Below, one piece after another: positions 38,538-49,207 of a stretch of 64,000 nt of DNA (the first letter of the stretch is position 1; each line of letters starts with the position of its first letter). The position numbers and the translations under genes are program-made. The stretch is from contig OY821746.1 in NCBI GenBank assembly GCA_963682055.1, forward strand, positions 11,495,992 through 11,559,991, written 5' to 3'. Under the pieces are notes generated by a model. The model did no database searches. It saw nothing but the letters and a program-made list of their open reading frames with translations, and was not told where the DNA came from. This DNA is from Primula veris (taxonomy: Eukaryota > Streptophyta > Magnoliopsida > Ericales > Primulaceae).

Positions 38538-40038
38538 TGTTTCACACAAATTTTTCACCAAGTGCTGAAAACAGGAAAAATGAATGCGAAGCAAAATAAA
38601 TTTTATTTATCAATTAATTGCGGGTACAATCTCTGATAATTTCTAAAAGAAAATATAGAAATGAAAGTCCTTTGATTCTCCTCTTCGAACAATTTGTGAT
38701 GGCTCGAAATGCTGTTGTAGACTCTTTGATGAATTTTGTTGAGTTTGCTGAAGTTGAGTAAAATTCTTCGGCTTTGATGAAGAACTTTGTAGTTTTGTTG
38801 ATTTCGTTGATGATCTTGACGCTCCTCGGATTTGGGGAAGAACTTGAAAATTTTGATCTAGAGAAACGTGTTTTTGCTTCTGTGTAGTCGTTCCTGAAGA
38901 TCGAATGCCGGTTTGTTGTAGATTTCTTGGGTGGAGTTCTTCAGATTTGTTGAATAACTTTGAAGATTTTGATTTGTAGAAACGTCTTGCTTATTGCTTG
39001 TAGTCGTTCCTGAAGATCGAATGCCGATTTGTTGCAGAACTTCTATGGATTTGGTGAAGAACTTTGAAGACTTTGATTTGCAGAAACGTTTTGCTTATTG
39101 CTTGTAGTCGTTCCTGAAGATCGAATGCCGATTTGTTGCAGAACTTCTTTAGAATTGGTGAAGAACTTTGAAGACTTTGATTTGCAGAAACGTCTTGCTT
39201 ATTGCTTATAGTCGTTCCTGAAGATCGAATGCCGATTTGTTGCAGAACTTCTTTAGATTTGGTGAAGAACTTTGAAGACTTTGATTTGCAGAAACGTCTT
39301 GCTTATTGCTTGTAGTCGTTCCTGAAGATCGAAGGCAGATTTGTTGTAGGAGTTCTTCAGATTTGGGGAAGAACTTGAAGATTTTGATCCGTAGAAACGT
39401 CTTGCTTCCTGCTTTTAGACGTTCTTGAAGATCGAATGCCAAGTTTATTGCAGATTTGTTGTAGACTTTGAAGGCGTTCGTTGAGGCCGGAGTGTGCAGA
39501 GCTTCCCCTAGGAGTTGATCCCCTGACGTTTATGGAGGAGCGGAGTTGATTTCCTGGCGGCCGTGGAGGAGCGGAGCTGGTTCCCTGGCGTCTGTGGAGG
39601 AGCTTCTCTCTCTCTAGTCTTCAAGACTTTTTGATTGTGAGAATTATGGCACCCCCACCCTTCTATTTATAGCTTTTGGGATGGACTTTTAATTTAATTG
39701 CAAGGGCACCTCCCTAAGTTTCGGCACATTATCATATAAGACCAAGACTTATCATTTGATTTAAATTTAGTATTTGTGTTTTGAAAACATTTTAACGAGT
39801 TCTATAATTTTAAGAAACTTTTTGTTTGCTCCATACTAAATGAGTTTTAGCAAAAGAAATACTTTTATTTTATTTAAATTTACTATCTTAATTTTATGTG
39901 ATAATAAATTATAATTTCTTTTCTTTTAAATTACTAATAACTTATTTTCTATTTAAATTCAGAGATTAGTAATCAATTTAATTTTGTTTAAAAGACACGT
40001 GGCATATTTTTAATGACCGTAAATTTTACGTGTCAACA
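38538..40038 (-). repeat. 3' LTR of the Tat-like element
   Basis: Runs from TGTTTCACAC to GTCAACA, 1,501 bp. The 31-bp excess over the other LTR is an extra GGAGGAGCGGAG-type repeat near 39530-39600. A minus-strand TATA box, CTATAAATAG, lies at 39663-39672. Confidence 0.95.
38885..39416. repeat. 104-bp tandem repeats inside the LTR
   Basis: TAGTCGTTCCTGAAGATCGA recurs at 38885, 39001, 39105, 39209 and 39313, so the core period is 104 bp. The same array lies in the other LTR at about 51484-52017. It sits downstream of the TATA box and would be transcribed as leader RNA. Confidence 0.92.
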
Positions 40039-40052
40039 AATGCCCCCTCGAG
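40039..40052 (-). other. Polypurine tract of the Tat-like element
   Basis: Next to the 3' LTR the minus strand reads CTCGAGGGGGCATT, as expected for plus-strand priming. Confidence 0.75.
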
Positions 40053-41575
40053 ACTTGTTTAGTTGCATTTATTTTGTAAAATGAACGAGTCTCGATTTTT
40101 CTTTTGAAAGGAGTTTATTATTTTTTTTATATTTTTTATTTTAAATTTGAAAGAAAATTTGAAGTTTCTTCGAGTAGGTTTTTTTTTTGTCTTTGTGTGT
40201 GTTTTTTTTTAACATACAAGTCTTGTATATTTACGCGACACGTAATTTTTGTGTGTACCCATGCAGGTCATAAGGATTTAGTTTTTAACAATTTAGAAAG
40301 TAAGTTTAGTCCAAAATACTAACGTAACTTTATCCGCAATTTTGAATGAACAAGTTTTAGGTTTAGAGTTTCTGGAAACAATTTATTTCTAGAAAGGATA
40401 AAGTTCTTATCTAATTTAAAAATCTTTTAAAAGTTTTACAATTCCTTTGGGAAAGGACTAAAAGATTATGTTGGCTTTTCATATTTTAAAAAAATATTAT
40501 CTGGCCGTGTGATTCATTCCTGATAGGAGAATAGGATTATTTTAAATAAACTAATGTTACATATATATCTTGGAAGAGTTTTTATCCTATACAAATTATA
40601 ATTTTTAGAGTCCATGTCAATTTAGACAGACTTTTTAGGAGATTTTCAAATCTTTTGTCGACAGGAATAAAAACAAAAATCCACGGTTATAGCTAGCATG
40701 TTAAAAGAGTCCTTTTCAAACTCATACTAGGATCAGGTATTTGAGTTCTAATCAAACTATGGAAAGGATATTTTGATTTTCTATAAATAGGAGGCCTTAC
40801 CCTCATTTATTTTCACAACAATTTAAAGATCCACATCTTACTATCTGTCTTATTCTTCTTCTCAAAGTCAGACAAAAAAACAAGGGTGAAATATTCTTCC
40901 ATTATTTCATTATTTTTCCAGTTAAAACTCCTAGCTTACTATTGATTCTTTTTTTTTTGTGTGTTACATCTATCATATATATGTTATTGATCTACATACA
41001 CAATTTTTTTTGTTCCTTTTTTAAAAACTTGCAGTTTCAAACAATCATATTTGTTTTAGATACGGTTAGGTTAGCAAGAAACTACTATAAATAATAGTAA
41101 AAATTTTTTTATTTAAATTTAATTTTTTTTTTTTAGGTACTAAATCCCTCTCCTTTTTTTTTAATCAAGTAGACCCACGGAAACCAAATTTAAAACAAAC
41201 TTATACATGTTAGTTATACTTTTTTTTTTTCTTGTTTTTTTTTTTTTTTTTTCAATAAACACTTTTTCTTTGTTTAACATGCATATCATGGCAGTGATCT
41301 TTAACAATTCCCGCGCAGGTGAAGTAGCAATGTTTTCGGCCGAACTTGCTTGATCGGTGTTAAGACGAGTCTTCAGGAGCTCATATATTTGAAGCGATAC
41401 CACATCGGTGATTTCATAATTTCTGGTATGGCCAATTGAGGGTGGTTCTTCAGCAGACTTATTGTCGGCATGATGTACATCTCGTGAAGGCAAAGTTTAG
41501 TTACAGAGTTCTGGAGTTTTGATGAAGGCAGAATGATCAAACATCATAACTATCATGCTACGATAGAGGTTCTTC
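40053..41575 (-). other. 3' non-coding region of the Tat-like element
   Basis: AT-rich internal DNA between the polypurine tract and the minisatellite. Reading frames are short and of low complexity, and no domain is recognised. Confidence 0.55.
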
Positions 41576-42515
41576 TTCTTGGCGTCTCAATCTTCTTCGG
41601 TGACTTCAACAATCTTCTTTGGTGACTTCAACAATCTTCTTCGGCGACTTCAACAAGCTTCTTCAGTGATTTCGACAAACTTATTCGGCGATTTCGAAGA
41701 GCTTCTTCGGTGACTTCAACAATCTTCTTTGGTGACTTCAACAATCTTCTTCGGCGACTTCAACAAGCTTCTTCAGTGATTTCGACAAACTTCTTCGGCG
41801 ATTTCGAAGAGCTTCTTCGGTGACTTCAACAATCTTCTTTGGTGACTTCAACAATCTTCTTTGGCGACTTCAAAAAGCTTCTTCAGTGATTTCGACAAAC
41901 TTCTTCGGCGATTTCGAAGAGCTTCTTCGGTGACTTCAACAAGCTTCTTCGGCGATTACAATCTTCTTCGGCGACTTCCACAAGCTACTTCAGTGATTTC
42001 GACAAACTTCTTTGGCGATTTCGACAAGCTTCTTCGGCAATTTCGACAAGCTTCTTCGGCGATTACAATCTTCTTCGGCGACTTCCACAAGCTACTTCAG
42101 TGATTTCGACCAACTTCTTTGGCGATTTCGACAAGCTTCTTCGGCAATTTTGACAAGCTTCTTTGGCAATTTCGACAAGCTTCTTCGGCAATTTTGACAA
42201 GCTTCTTTGGCAATTTCGACAAGCTTCTTCGGCGATTACAATCTTCTTTGGCGACTTCCACAAGCTACTTCAGTGATTTCGACAAACTTCTTTGGCGATT
42301 TCGACAAGCTTCTTCGGCAATTTCGACAAGCTTCTTCGGCAATTTCGACAAGCTTCTTCTGCAATTTCGACAAGCTTCTTCGGCAATTTCGACAAGCTTC
42401 TTCGGCGATTACAATCTTCTTTGGCGACTTCCACAAGCTACTTCAGTGATTTCGACCAACTTCTTTGGCGATTTCGACAAGCTTCTTCGGTGATTTCGAC
42501 AACTGATAGTGACTA
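41576..42515. repeat. Minisatellite in the 3' region of the Tat-like element
   Basis: A ~22-bp unit, close to CTTCTTCGGCGATTTCGACAA, is repeated over 900 bp. Larger periods are superimposed: about 120 bp at 41600-41850, and about 173 bp at 42063-42440, marked by GATTACAATCTTCTT. Variable tandem repeats are known in 3' regions of Tat/Ogre elements. Confidence 0.93.
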
Positions 42516-43114
42516 ACTGACCAACGTGGCAGAAGTGACGGAAACACTTGTTGAAGTAGAGTTTGTGTTTCTAAGTTGGTCGTCGATCGAAATCTCAATC
42601 TGCCTGAAGAGGGAGAAAGTGCCTACTTTGATTTTTCAACAAGCGACGACATTTTCGGCTTCAAAAAGCTTTCGAGGGCTGTGGCATAGATTTCTTTATC
42701 TCCAAGGCTGAAGAACCCCATATCTTTGTTTCATGAAGAGTAACATTCACATGGTGGAGTTAGGCGAAGGCAGAATGATCAAACACCATAAGTATCATGT
42801 TATAGGAGAGGTTCTTCTTCTTGAAAGCTCAATGTTCTCTCACATGGTCATCTCAGCTGAAGGGACAATTATAAGAGCTCCAATGTTTGTTGACAACACG
42901 CGCTATTAGTTTCTTGCTCTAGTTGTTTAATCTTCATTTTGCATTGTCGTGTTTCCTTTTTGTAGCGGATTTTTCGTAATGACTTTATATGAGAACTAAT
43001 TTCTTTCTTTACGCGCTTGTGTATTTTTGCATAACTTAACCTTTATTTTGCCATTTATTTATGTACTCTTTTGCCTTTTGGAGCTTTTATTAAACTTGTG
43101 GGATATTTTTTTTT

Positions 43115-43470
43115 GTTATGGTATGACTGATCTTGAAATAAATTCCAAGATGCCTACGTACCCGTTAAGGATCAAGCCAAACGTAGTTCATTTTTTTTTT
43201 TTTTGATTTTTTATAACTTATATTTTTTTTGATTTTTTTATAACTTATTTTTTTTTTTTGATTTTTTTATAACTTATATTTTTTTTTTGATTTTTTTTAT
43301 AACTTATATTTTTTTTTGATTTTTTTATAACTTATATTTTTTTTTTGATTTTTTTATAACTTATATTTTTTTTTGATTTTTAGTTGTTGGTATGACTGAA
43401 CTTGAAGTAAGCCTCAAGATGCCTACGTACCCGCGAAGGATCAAGTCAAACGTAGTTCATTTTTGTTGCC
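43115..43470. repeat. Direct repeat bracketing T-rich ~31-bp repeats
   Basis: A ~75-bp sequence containing AAGATGCCTACGTACCCG occurs at ~43120-43190 and again at ~43388-43460. Between them are about six copies of a T-run followed by GATTTTTTATAACTTATA. Replication slippage is likely. Confidence 0.85.
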
Positions 43471-43547
43471 TCAATATTTATACTCATTCGGGCGACGAGT
43501 AACGTGCACTTTATACTCTTGCGTCAAGGAGTGTCTTCACTTCTTCT

Positions 43548-45191
43548 TTATGGGTAGTAACGCTTCAAAAATCTGCCATTGATGGGGCCAATCTTTAAAC
43601 CGTCTTCGCTTTGCAATTTGTAGGCGCCATTTGTGTAAACTTCTATCACTGTATATGGTCCATCCCATTTGGAGAGAAATTTGTTCCCAGTGCGTAGTGT
43701 TGTGATGATAGGCCTTCTAACTGCTAATACCAAGTCTCCCTTTTGGAACGATCTTTGTTTAACCTTCTTGTTGAATGATTTCGACATCCGTGCTTGGTAA
43801 CATTCCAACCTTTGTTGCGCTTCAAGTCTCTTTTTGTCGAGTGCTTCAAGTTCTTCGAGGCGAAGGCGAGCATTATCCTCAAGTGTCAATCCTTCTTGGA
43901 GGGCGATTCTAAGCGACGGGATTTGCGTTTCCAGTGGCAGGACAGCTTCTACTCGATACACCAACGAATATGGGGTGGCTTGAGTTGATGTTCGATATGT
44001 CGTTCGATATGCCCAAAGAGCTTCTTTGATCCTTTCGTGCCAGTCCCTTCTTGATTTTGCCACAACTTTCTTTAGCAAGTTTCCAAGTGTTTTGTTGAAA
44101 GCTTCTGCGAGTCCGTTAGTTGGCGCATTATACATCGAAGAGTTATGCTGTTTGAAGCCGAATTTCTCGCATAGATTTGTCACCAACTTATTGTAGAAAG
44201 GCGTTCCGTTGTCGTTGATGATGTAGCGTGGAACCCCATACCGAAATATGATATTTGATTTGATGAAGTTTACCACCGTTTCCTTCTTCACAACTTTCAA
44301 AGGCACCACTTCTGCCCATTTTGAGAAATAATCGGTTGCTGCAAGTATGTAAAGATGCCCCCCAGAGGACTTAGGGAGTGGTCATATTGCATCCAATCCC
44401 CATGCTTCAAATGGCCAAGACGCAACCGTAGGGTGTAACAGCTGAGGCGGTTGATGAATAAAATTTGCGTGGAATTGACAAGGCTGACATCTTTTGGCAA
44501 AATCCATGCAATCTTTGACCATAGTTGGCCAGTAGTATCCCATTCTTTTGACTCGGAAGTGAAGCTTTGGACCTGACTGATGAGCGCCGGAAATTCCAGA
44601 ATGAGCTTCCTCCATTGCCTTTATTCCTTCTTCTTCATTTAGACATCGTAGAAATAAACCTTCGAAAGATCGACGGTAGAGAGTATCCTTAAAGAAAATG
44701 AACCTAGCAGCTCTTCGCCTAGTATCTATCTTTTTGTGTTTATCATCGGGCAATTTTCCATGCTGCAAGTAGTGGATGATAGGCTGCCTCCAATCTTCTT
44801 TCTCAATTTCAAAGACGGAAATCGTGGTAACTTCTTCGACAATCCTATTTTCATTTTCAAATTCTAGAGGAATTATCCAGCGTTGACATACGGGAATATT
44901 TACATCTCTGTTGGGCATTGCGACGGTGGATGCCAATTTTGCCAACGCGTCAGCTTGTTTATTCTCTTTCCTTAGAACATGATCTAGCGTCACATCTCCA
45001 ATTTTGGCAACAAGTCTCGCGGCATAGTCACGATATGGTGCCAACTCCATTTTCTTAACTTCATATTCATTTGTAACTTGATTTATGACCAACTCAGAAT
45101 CTCCAAAAACTTTGAGATGTTGATAGTCTGCACCAAGAGCCATCTCGAGTCCCAATATTAGAGCTTGATATTTAGCAACATTTTGGAGCAT
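43548..45191 (-). pseudogene. Tat-like pol 3' part: second RNase H and integrase
   Basis: Both sub-frames share one phase and are split only by a TGA at 44384-44382, in the integrase N-terminal text after WGLDAI, where relatives have Gly. The upstream part has the archaeal-type RNase H (YQALILGLEMAL, FGDSELV, ADALAKLAS). Its canonical AEYQAL Glu is Lys here (AKYQAL), so activity is doubtful. The integrase zinc motif follows (HSGISGAH, CQPC). The core continues with INDNGTPF and GLAEAFNKTL, and the protein ends FLKRYYP without a chromodomain. The join to the reverse transcriptase frame at ~45160-45190 is a one-base shift. Confidence 0.88.
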
Positions 45192-46717
45192 TGTTGCGTA
45201 AGGGTGAAAGCATAAGGTAGAACATCTCCTTCAGGACTTAGGAACACTACTCCAGCTCCGGCGCCTTCACTGTTTGCTGCTCCATCAAAGTACATTGTCC
45301 ATGGCGGAGATATTTCCACCCACATGACGTCTTCATCTGGAAGATCCTCGGAGAGCTCCCATTCAGCGGGCATCGGATGGTCGGCTAGGAAATCTGCAAG
45401 CACTTGTCCTTTGACGGCCTTTTGAGGAACATATATGATTTCAAATTCTTGGAAGAGAAGTGCCCATCTTGCTAAACGATCAGACCATACGGGTTTTGAC
45501 ATGACGTATTTAACAGGATTTGCTTTTGAGATTAACCGAATTGTGTGAGCTTGAAAATAGTGCCTCAATTTTGTAATTGCAAACACCAAGTCGAGACACA
45601 TCTTCTCAATGGGCGTATAGTTCACTTCACATGGTGTCATAGTTCTACTCAAGTAGTAGAGTGCATTTTCTTTCTCATGGTCATTTTCTTGAGCAAGTAG
45701 ACCTCCAATTGAACGTTCTTGTGCTGCAAGGTATAAGATCAATGGCCTTCCCAAAACAGGAGCGGCTAGGACAGGAGGCTTTGTCAGATAAGATTTAATG
45801 ATTTCAAAGGCATTTTCGCAGGAGTCATCCCATTTGAATGGCGTGCCCTTTTTCAGAAGTCGACTAAATGGTTGACAACGGCCAGATAGGTTGGATATGA
45901 ATCTTCGGATGTATGCTAACTTCCCCTCTAGACTTCGAAGCTCGTGGATATTCTTTGGTGCTTGAATCTTAATGATTGCCTCAATTTTTGATTGATCAAT
46001 TTCGATCCCTCGATGGCGAACGATGAACCCAAGGAACTTTCCAGAAGTGACTCCAAATGCGCATTTTAGTGGATTCATTTTTAGTTGATATCGGCGTAGA
46101 CGTTTAAACACAACTTCAAGGTCCTTTAGATGTTCGTGACGCTTCTTTGTCTTCACAACTATATCGTCGACGTAGCATTCAATGTTCTTGTGAAGCATGT
46201 CATCGAAAATCCTTTGCATTGCCCTTTGATATGTTGCTCCAGCATTCTTCAATCCAAATGGCATGACTTTGTAGCAATAAATCCCTTTTGGCGTTCTGAA
46301 AGCAGTCATCTCTTCATCCTTTGGATCCATGCGAATTTGGTTGTAGCCTGAGGATCCATCCATGAATGACAAGGCTTCATGTCCGGTAGTAGCATCAATC
46401 ATGAGCTCAGTTATTGGGAGTGGAAATTCATCTTTGGGGCATGCGCTGTTCAGGTCTCGAAAGTCTACACAAACTCGTATTTGTCCATTTTTCTTCTTGA
46501 CTGGAACTATGCTCGAGATCCACGTTGGATATTGGACTTCCCTTATGAAACCTGCATCGATAAGTTTGTTGACTTCCACTTCAATCTGTTGAACCAACTC
46601 TGCTCGAAATCGTCGTTGAGCCTGCTTTACTGGTCTAGATCCTCGTTTTACTGCAAGATGATGAACTGCTATTTTGGGATCAAGTCCTGGCATCTCCTCG
46701 TAACTCCATGCGAACAC
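45158..46717 (-). CDS. Tat-like reverse transcriptase and RNase H
   Basis: The frame is 519 codons. Reverse transcriptase motifs are complete: VCVDFRDLNSACPKDEFPLP, FMDGSSGYNQI, MPFGLKNAGATYQRAM, CYVDDIVVK and LGFIVRHRGIE. The retroviral-type RNase H follows, from LYLAAQERSIGGLLAQ to KGQVLADFLADHP, then the start of the second RNase H (YFDGAANSEGAGAG). The frame ends prematurely at a one-base deletion just after TLTQQCS. It continues upstream in the same phase through a TAA at 46726-46724, placed between LLRD and KDVFAWSYEEMPGL, where relatives have Tyr. Those stops make this a fragment of a once continuous polyprotein. Confidence 0.9.
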   Translation of the reverse strand: MFAWSYEEMPGLDPKIAVHHLAVKRGSRPVKQAQRRFRAELVQQIEVEVNKLIDAGFIREVQYPTWISSIVPVKKKNGQIRVCVDFRDLNSACPKDEFPLPITELMIDATTGHEALSFMDGSSGYNQIRMDPKDEEMTAFRTPKGIYCYKVMPFGLKNAGATYQRAMQRIFDDMLHKNIECYVDDIVVKTKKRHEHLKDLEVVFKRLRRYQLKMNPLKCAFGVTSGKFLGFIVRHRGIEIDQSKIEAIIKIQAPKNIHELRSLEGKLAYIRRFISNLSGRCQPFSRLLKKGTPFKWDDSCENAFEIIKSYLTKPPVLAAPVLGRPLILYLAAQERSIGGLLAQENDHEKENALYYLSRTMTPCEVNYTPIEKMCLDLVFAITKLRHYFQAHTIRLISKANPVKYVMSKPVWSDRLARWALLFQEFEIIYVPQKAVKGQVLADFLADHPMPAEWELSEDLPDEDVMWVEISPPWTMYFDGAANSEGAGAGVVFLSPEGDVLPYAFTLTQQCSKMLLNIKL

Positions 46718-46726
46718 GTCTTTTTA

Positions 46727-46969
46727 GTCCCTAAGAAGCTTGATGTAATCTTTTTGGTCTTCTTCGCTTAAGAGTGCACTTAGGTATGTAGGTCGCGGAG
46801 CATCCGTCGTGCCAAGGTTGACTTCTTTCAATTCATCCATAGTAGATCTAACACCTTCTTCAAGTTCTTCAGGAGCATCTTCTACCTCTTCTTCGATATG
46901 ATCTTCCTCGTCGATCCCTGTGATGTGGTAAGACGTTGTGACTTGCAAGGTTTTCGTCTATATGGTACC
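46727..46969 (-). pseudogene. Linker between protease and reverse transcriptase
   Basis: An acidic stretch (EEVEDAPEELEE) followed by PTYLSALLSEEDQKDY, a usual lead-in to plant gypsy reverse transcriptase. It shares the phase of the flanking frames, separated from the protease frame by TAA and TAG within 46955-46972. Confidence 0.7.
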
Positions 46970-48574
46970 TTAGACAATAAAGACTACTCGAACCTTTCTT
47001 GCGAGACGCCTTTGAGAAACTAATGTATTCGTTGTCGTGCCAAGCCGGTCAAAAATAGATATTCTTATACCAAGTCGTACAAATACTGATGGTCGCCAAC
47101 TTGACAATCTTTTAAATACAGACCGTGAAATCACATTTGCCCCCATTCGTTCAAGAACCAATTTCCTTTCAAATGACCGTTGACGAGTCATTGGTGGCAA
47201 GTTTTGTAATCCATGGTGATCTATGACAGGAACATCATTTTCTCCTATCGATTCAACATCCTCGAATGTAGTATAACAGTTATTTGACCTCTTTATGATG
47301 ATACGAGCTGGAACATGCATCTTGTAGCCAATTCCAACACGAGATTCTTTCACAACGAATCCCTTTTGCTTGAGCATATTTTGTGTTGGATTTAAACCGT
47401 GAACCTTTTCTCCAGTTACTTCGGGAACAAGCTTTCCAAGCAGATTCGAACTTTCCTTGGAGTATCCACAATTTGTAAGTATCTTGCAGGTTTTTTCGCA
47501 AAAAGATTGAGTGCTTGAAGTCTCTCCATGTTCACTAACAGGGCCATGTGTTGGTCGCATAAAACCTTTGAGTATTGTTGTTCGTTCGATCGTAGTGACA
47601 GGAATTGTTAAGTCTTTGAAATTCAGATCGTCGATGTTACTTGACTTGGGAGCGTAGCAAACCACTGAAGTTTCTTTCTTGTTTGTTAGAAAACTCTTAC
47701 TTTTCGTACTCTTGCCTCCTTGGCCTTCTTTAGTTTTCGTTTCCACAACAGCTGGTGAAAGAGATTCAAGGGCATCTTCCTTCTTTGGTTTATCCACATA
47801 GAACTTGGCGTCGGCGAAGTAAGCTTCCACTCCGTTGAAGGGATTGTTATCAGCTTCAACTTTCTTCACGACATCATTTTGGTAATACTTAAAACATTGG
47901 TGAAGAGTTGATGGGACGATTCTATTCTCGTGAATCCAAGGCCGACCAAGAAGCATGTTATATGAAGTCTTCGCATTGAGGACGTGAAACAAAGCAGTTG
48001 ATGTAAGGTCGCCGATGACAAGCTCCAAACGTATTGTGCCAATCGCTCTTTGTCCATCTTGGTTAAATCCTTGAATCATTAGGCGGCTGGGAGATAGCTC
48101 ATCAATCGTGATCCCAAGATCATTAACAATTCGTAGTGGTAAAATATTGACAGCAGATCCTCCATCTAGTAAGATCCTCTTCACTTTCTTCTCTCGTGCG
48201 TAGCCAGAAACAAACAATGGACGATTATGGGGTTTTACATCGAGTAACAAGTCTTTGTCAGAGAAGTTGATAGTCGTCACGTTTGTTACTTCATTTACTT
48301 CTTCAGATTGAGTGGGTGTTGTTGAGAGTGTAGTGGACTCATCCTCATTTTCTTTGGGGAGCTCTTCGATAGCTGTGACGTTACATGAGGCAGCATACCA
48401 GTCATCTTCATCTCCTTCTTCAGAGTATCTATCATTTATGCAACCATCACATTCACAAACATCCCAGAAGCAATGACCGTCATCATCTTTGAATTTGTAA
48501 ATAGGATTTCCTCGATAGTAGTAGGCGATTGGAATCTCCATGCTTGGTCTTTTCGGGGTGGATTCTTCAATCAC
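46970..48574 (-). CDS. Tat-like protease region
   Basis: The frame has 534 codons. A cysteine-rich motif GHCFWDVCECDGC lies near residue 35. The aspartic protease has LLDGGSAVNILPL near residue 140, then LGRPWIHE, typical of plant gypsy proteases. The C-terminus has repeated VFDRLG-like text (IFDRLGT). It shares one phase with gag, the spacer and reverse transcriptase, separated from the spacer by a TAA at 48601-48599. The product would process the polyprotein. Confidence 0.85.
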   Translation of the reverse strand: MIEESTPKRPSMEIPIAYYYRGNPIYKFKDDDGHCFWDVCECDGCINDRYSEEGDEDDWYAASCNVTAIEELPKENEDESTTLSTTPTQSEEVNEVTNVTTINFSDKDLLLDVKPHNRPLFVSGYAREKKVKRILLDGGSAVNILPLRIVNDLGITIDELSPSRLMIQGFNQDGQRAIGTIRLELVIGDLTSTALFHVLNAKTSYNMLLGRPWIHENRIVPSTLHQCFKYYQNDVVKKVEADNNPFNGVEAYFADAKFYVDKPKKEDALESLSPAVVETKTKEGQGGKSTKSKSFLTNKKETSVVCYAPKSSNIDDLNFKDLTIPVTTIERTTILKGFMRPTHGPVSEHGETSSTQSFCEKTCKILTNCGYSKESSNLLGKLVPEVTGEKVHGLNPTQNMLKQKGFVVKESRVGIGYKMHVPARIIIKRSNNCYTTFEDVESIGENDVPVIDHHGLQNLPPMTRQRSFERKLVLERMGANVISRSVFKRLSSWRPSVFVRLGIRISIFDRLGTTTNTLVSQRRLARKVRVVFIV

Positions 48575-48598
48575 TCGCTCTTTGTAACCTAGAACGTA

Positions 48599-49192
48599 TT
48601 AGTCCCCATCAGTTTCCTTAAGCTTCCCAACTTGTTTATCATTGGCTTCATATCTTTCTTTAAGAGCTTGTTGGCATTCTCGACAAAGATCTTTGCAAGG
48701 CTCAGACGTATGCGGAATCTGGCTGATTTCTTCTATTTTGCACACTTCATCAGGAACTTCAGAGGCACTGTCAAAACTTGAGGATTTCCCAACTTCGTTT
48801 GCATTCGATTCTTCACCAAATTCATTGTTAGGGTGCTTTTTAGATGAAAATGGATTCACTTCTTGTGCTTTGCCATACTGGACGTAGTAATCGAACTTTC
48901 CAGACGATTCTCCAAGGAGGCCAATTTGCGGGTCTCCAGCGTCGTATCTTTCCTTGAACAATTGCTGAGTATTTTTCTTCTTCCTAATATTTGGCTCTTC
49001 GTCTTCGTCGCACCATTCCTTCCATTGGTACTCTATACAGTCCTCACAATTGCAGACATCGAAGAAACAATGGCCGTTCTCACTGAATTTGTATCTTGCC
49101 CCCTCTTGTTGATGCTGGTGGATTTGATTATTTTCCAATGACATGAGTTCAGATAGTTGATGTTGATCTTTGGGAAGGTTTTCTAGAATCAC
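48599..49192 (-). CDS. Cysteine-rich spacer between gag and protease
   Basis: The frame has 197 codons in gag phase, following a single TAG at 49210-49208. It carries GHCFFDVCNCEDC near residue 40, matching the motif in the protease frame, with EW/DEDEEP acidic residues after it in both. No other domain is recognised. It may be part of Gag-Pol by readthrough or a remnant split by mutation. Confidence 0.65.
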   Translation of the reverse strand: MILENLPKDQHQLSELMSLENNQIHQHQQEGARYKFSENGHCFFDVCNCEDCIEYQWKEWCDEDEEPNIRKKKNTQQLFKERYDAGDPQIGLLGESSGKFDYYVQYGKAQEVNPFSSKKHPNNEFGEESNANEVGKSSSFDSASEVPDEVCKIEEISQIPHTSEPCKDLCRECQQALKERYEANDKQVGKLKETDGD

Positions 49193-49207
49193 GTCCCCAT
49201 TGGTTTT

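Noticed and set aside
41861..42516. Overlapping repetitive frames (FFGNFDKLLRQFRQASS and antisense)
   Set aside because: They are translations of a minisatellite, open in several frames on both strands. They lie in the non-coding 3' region of the Tat element.
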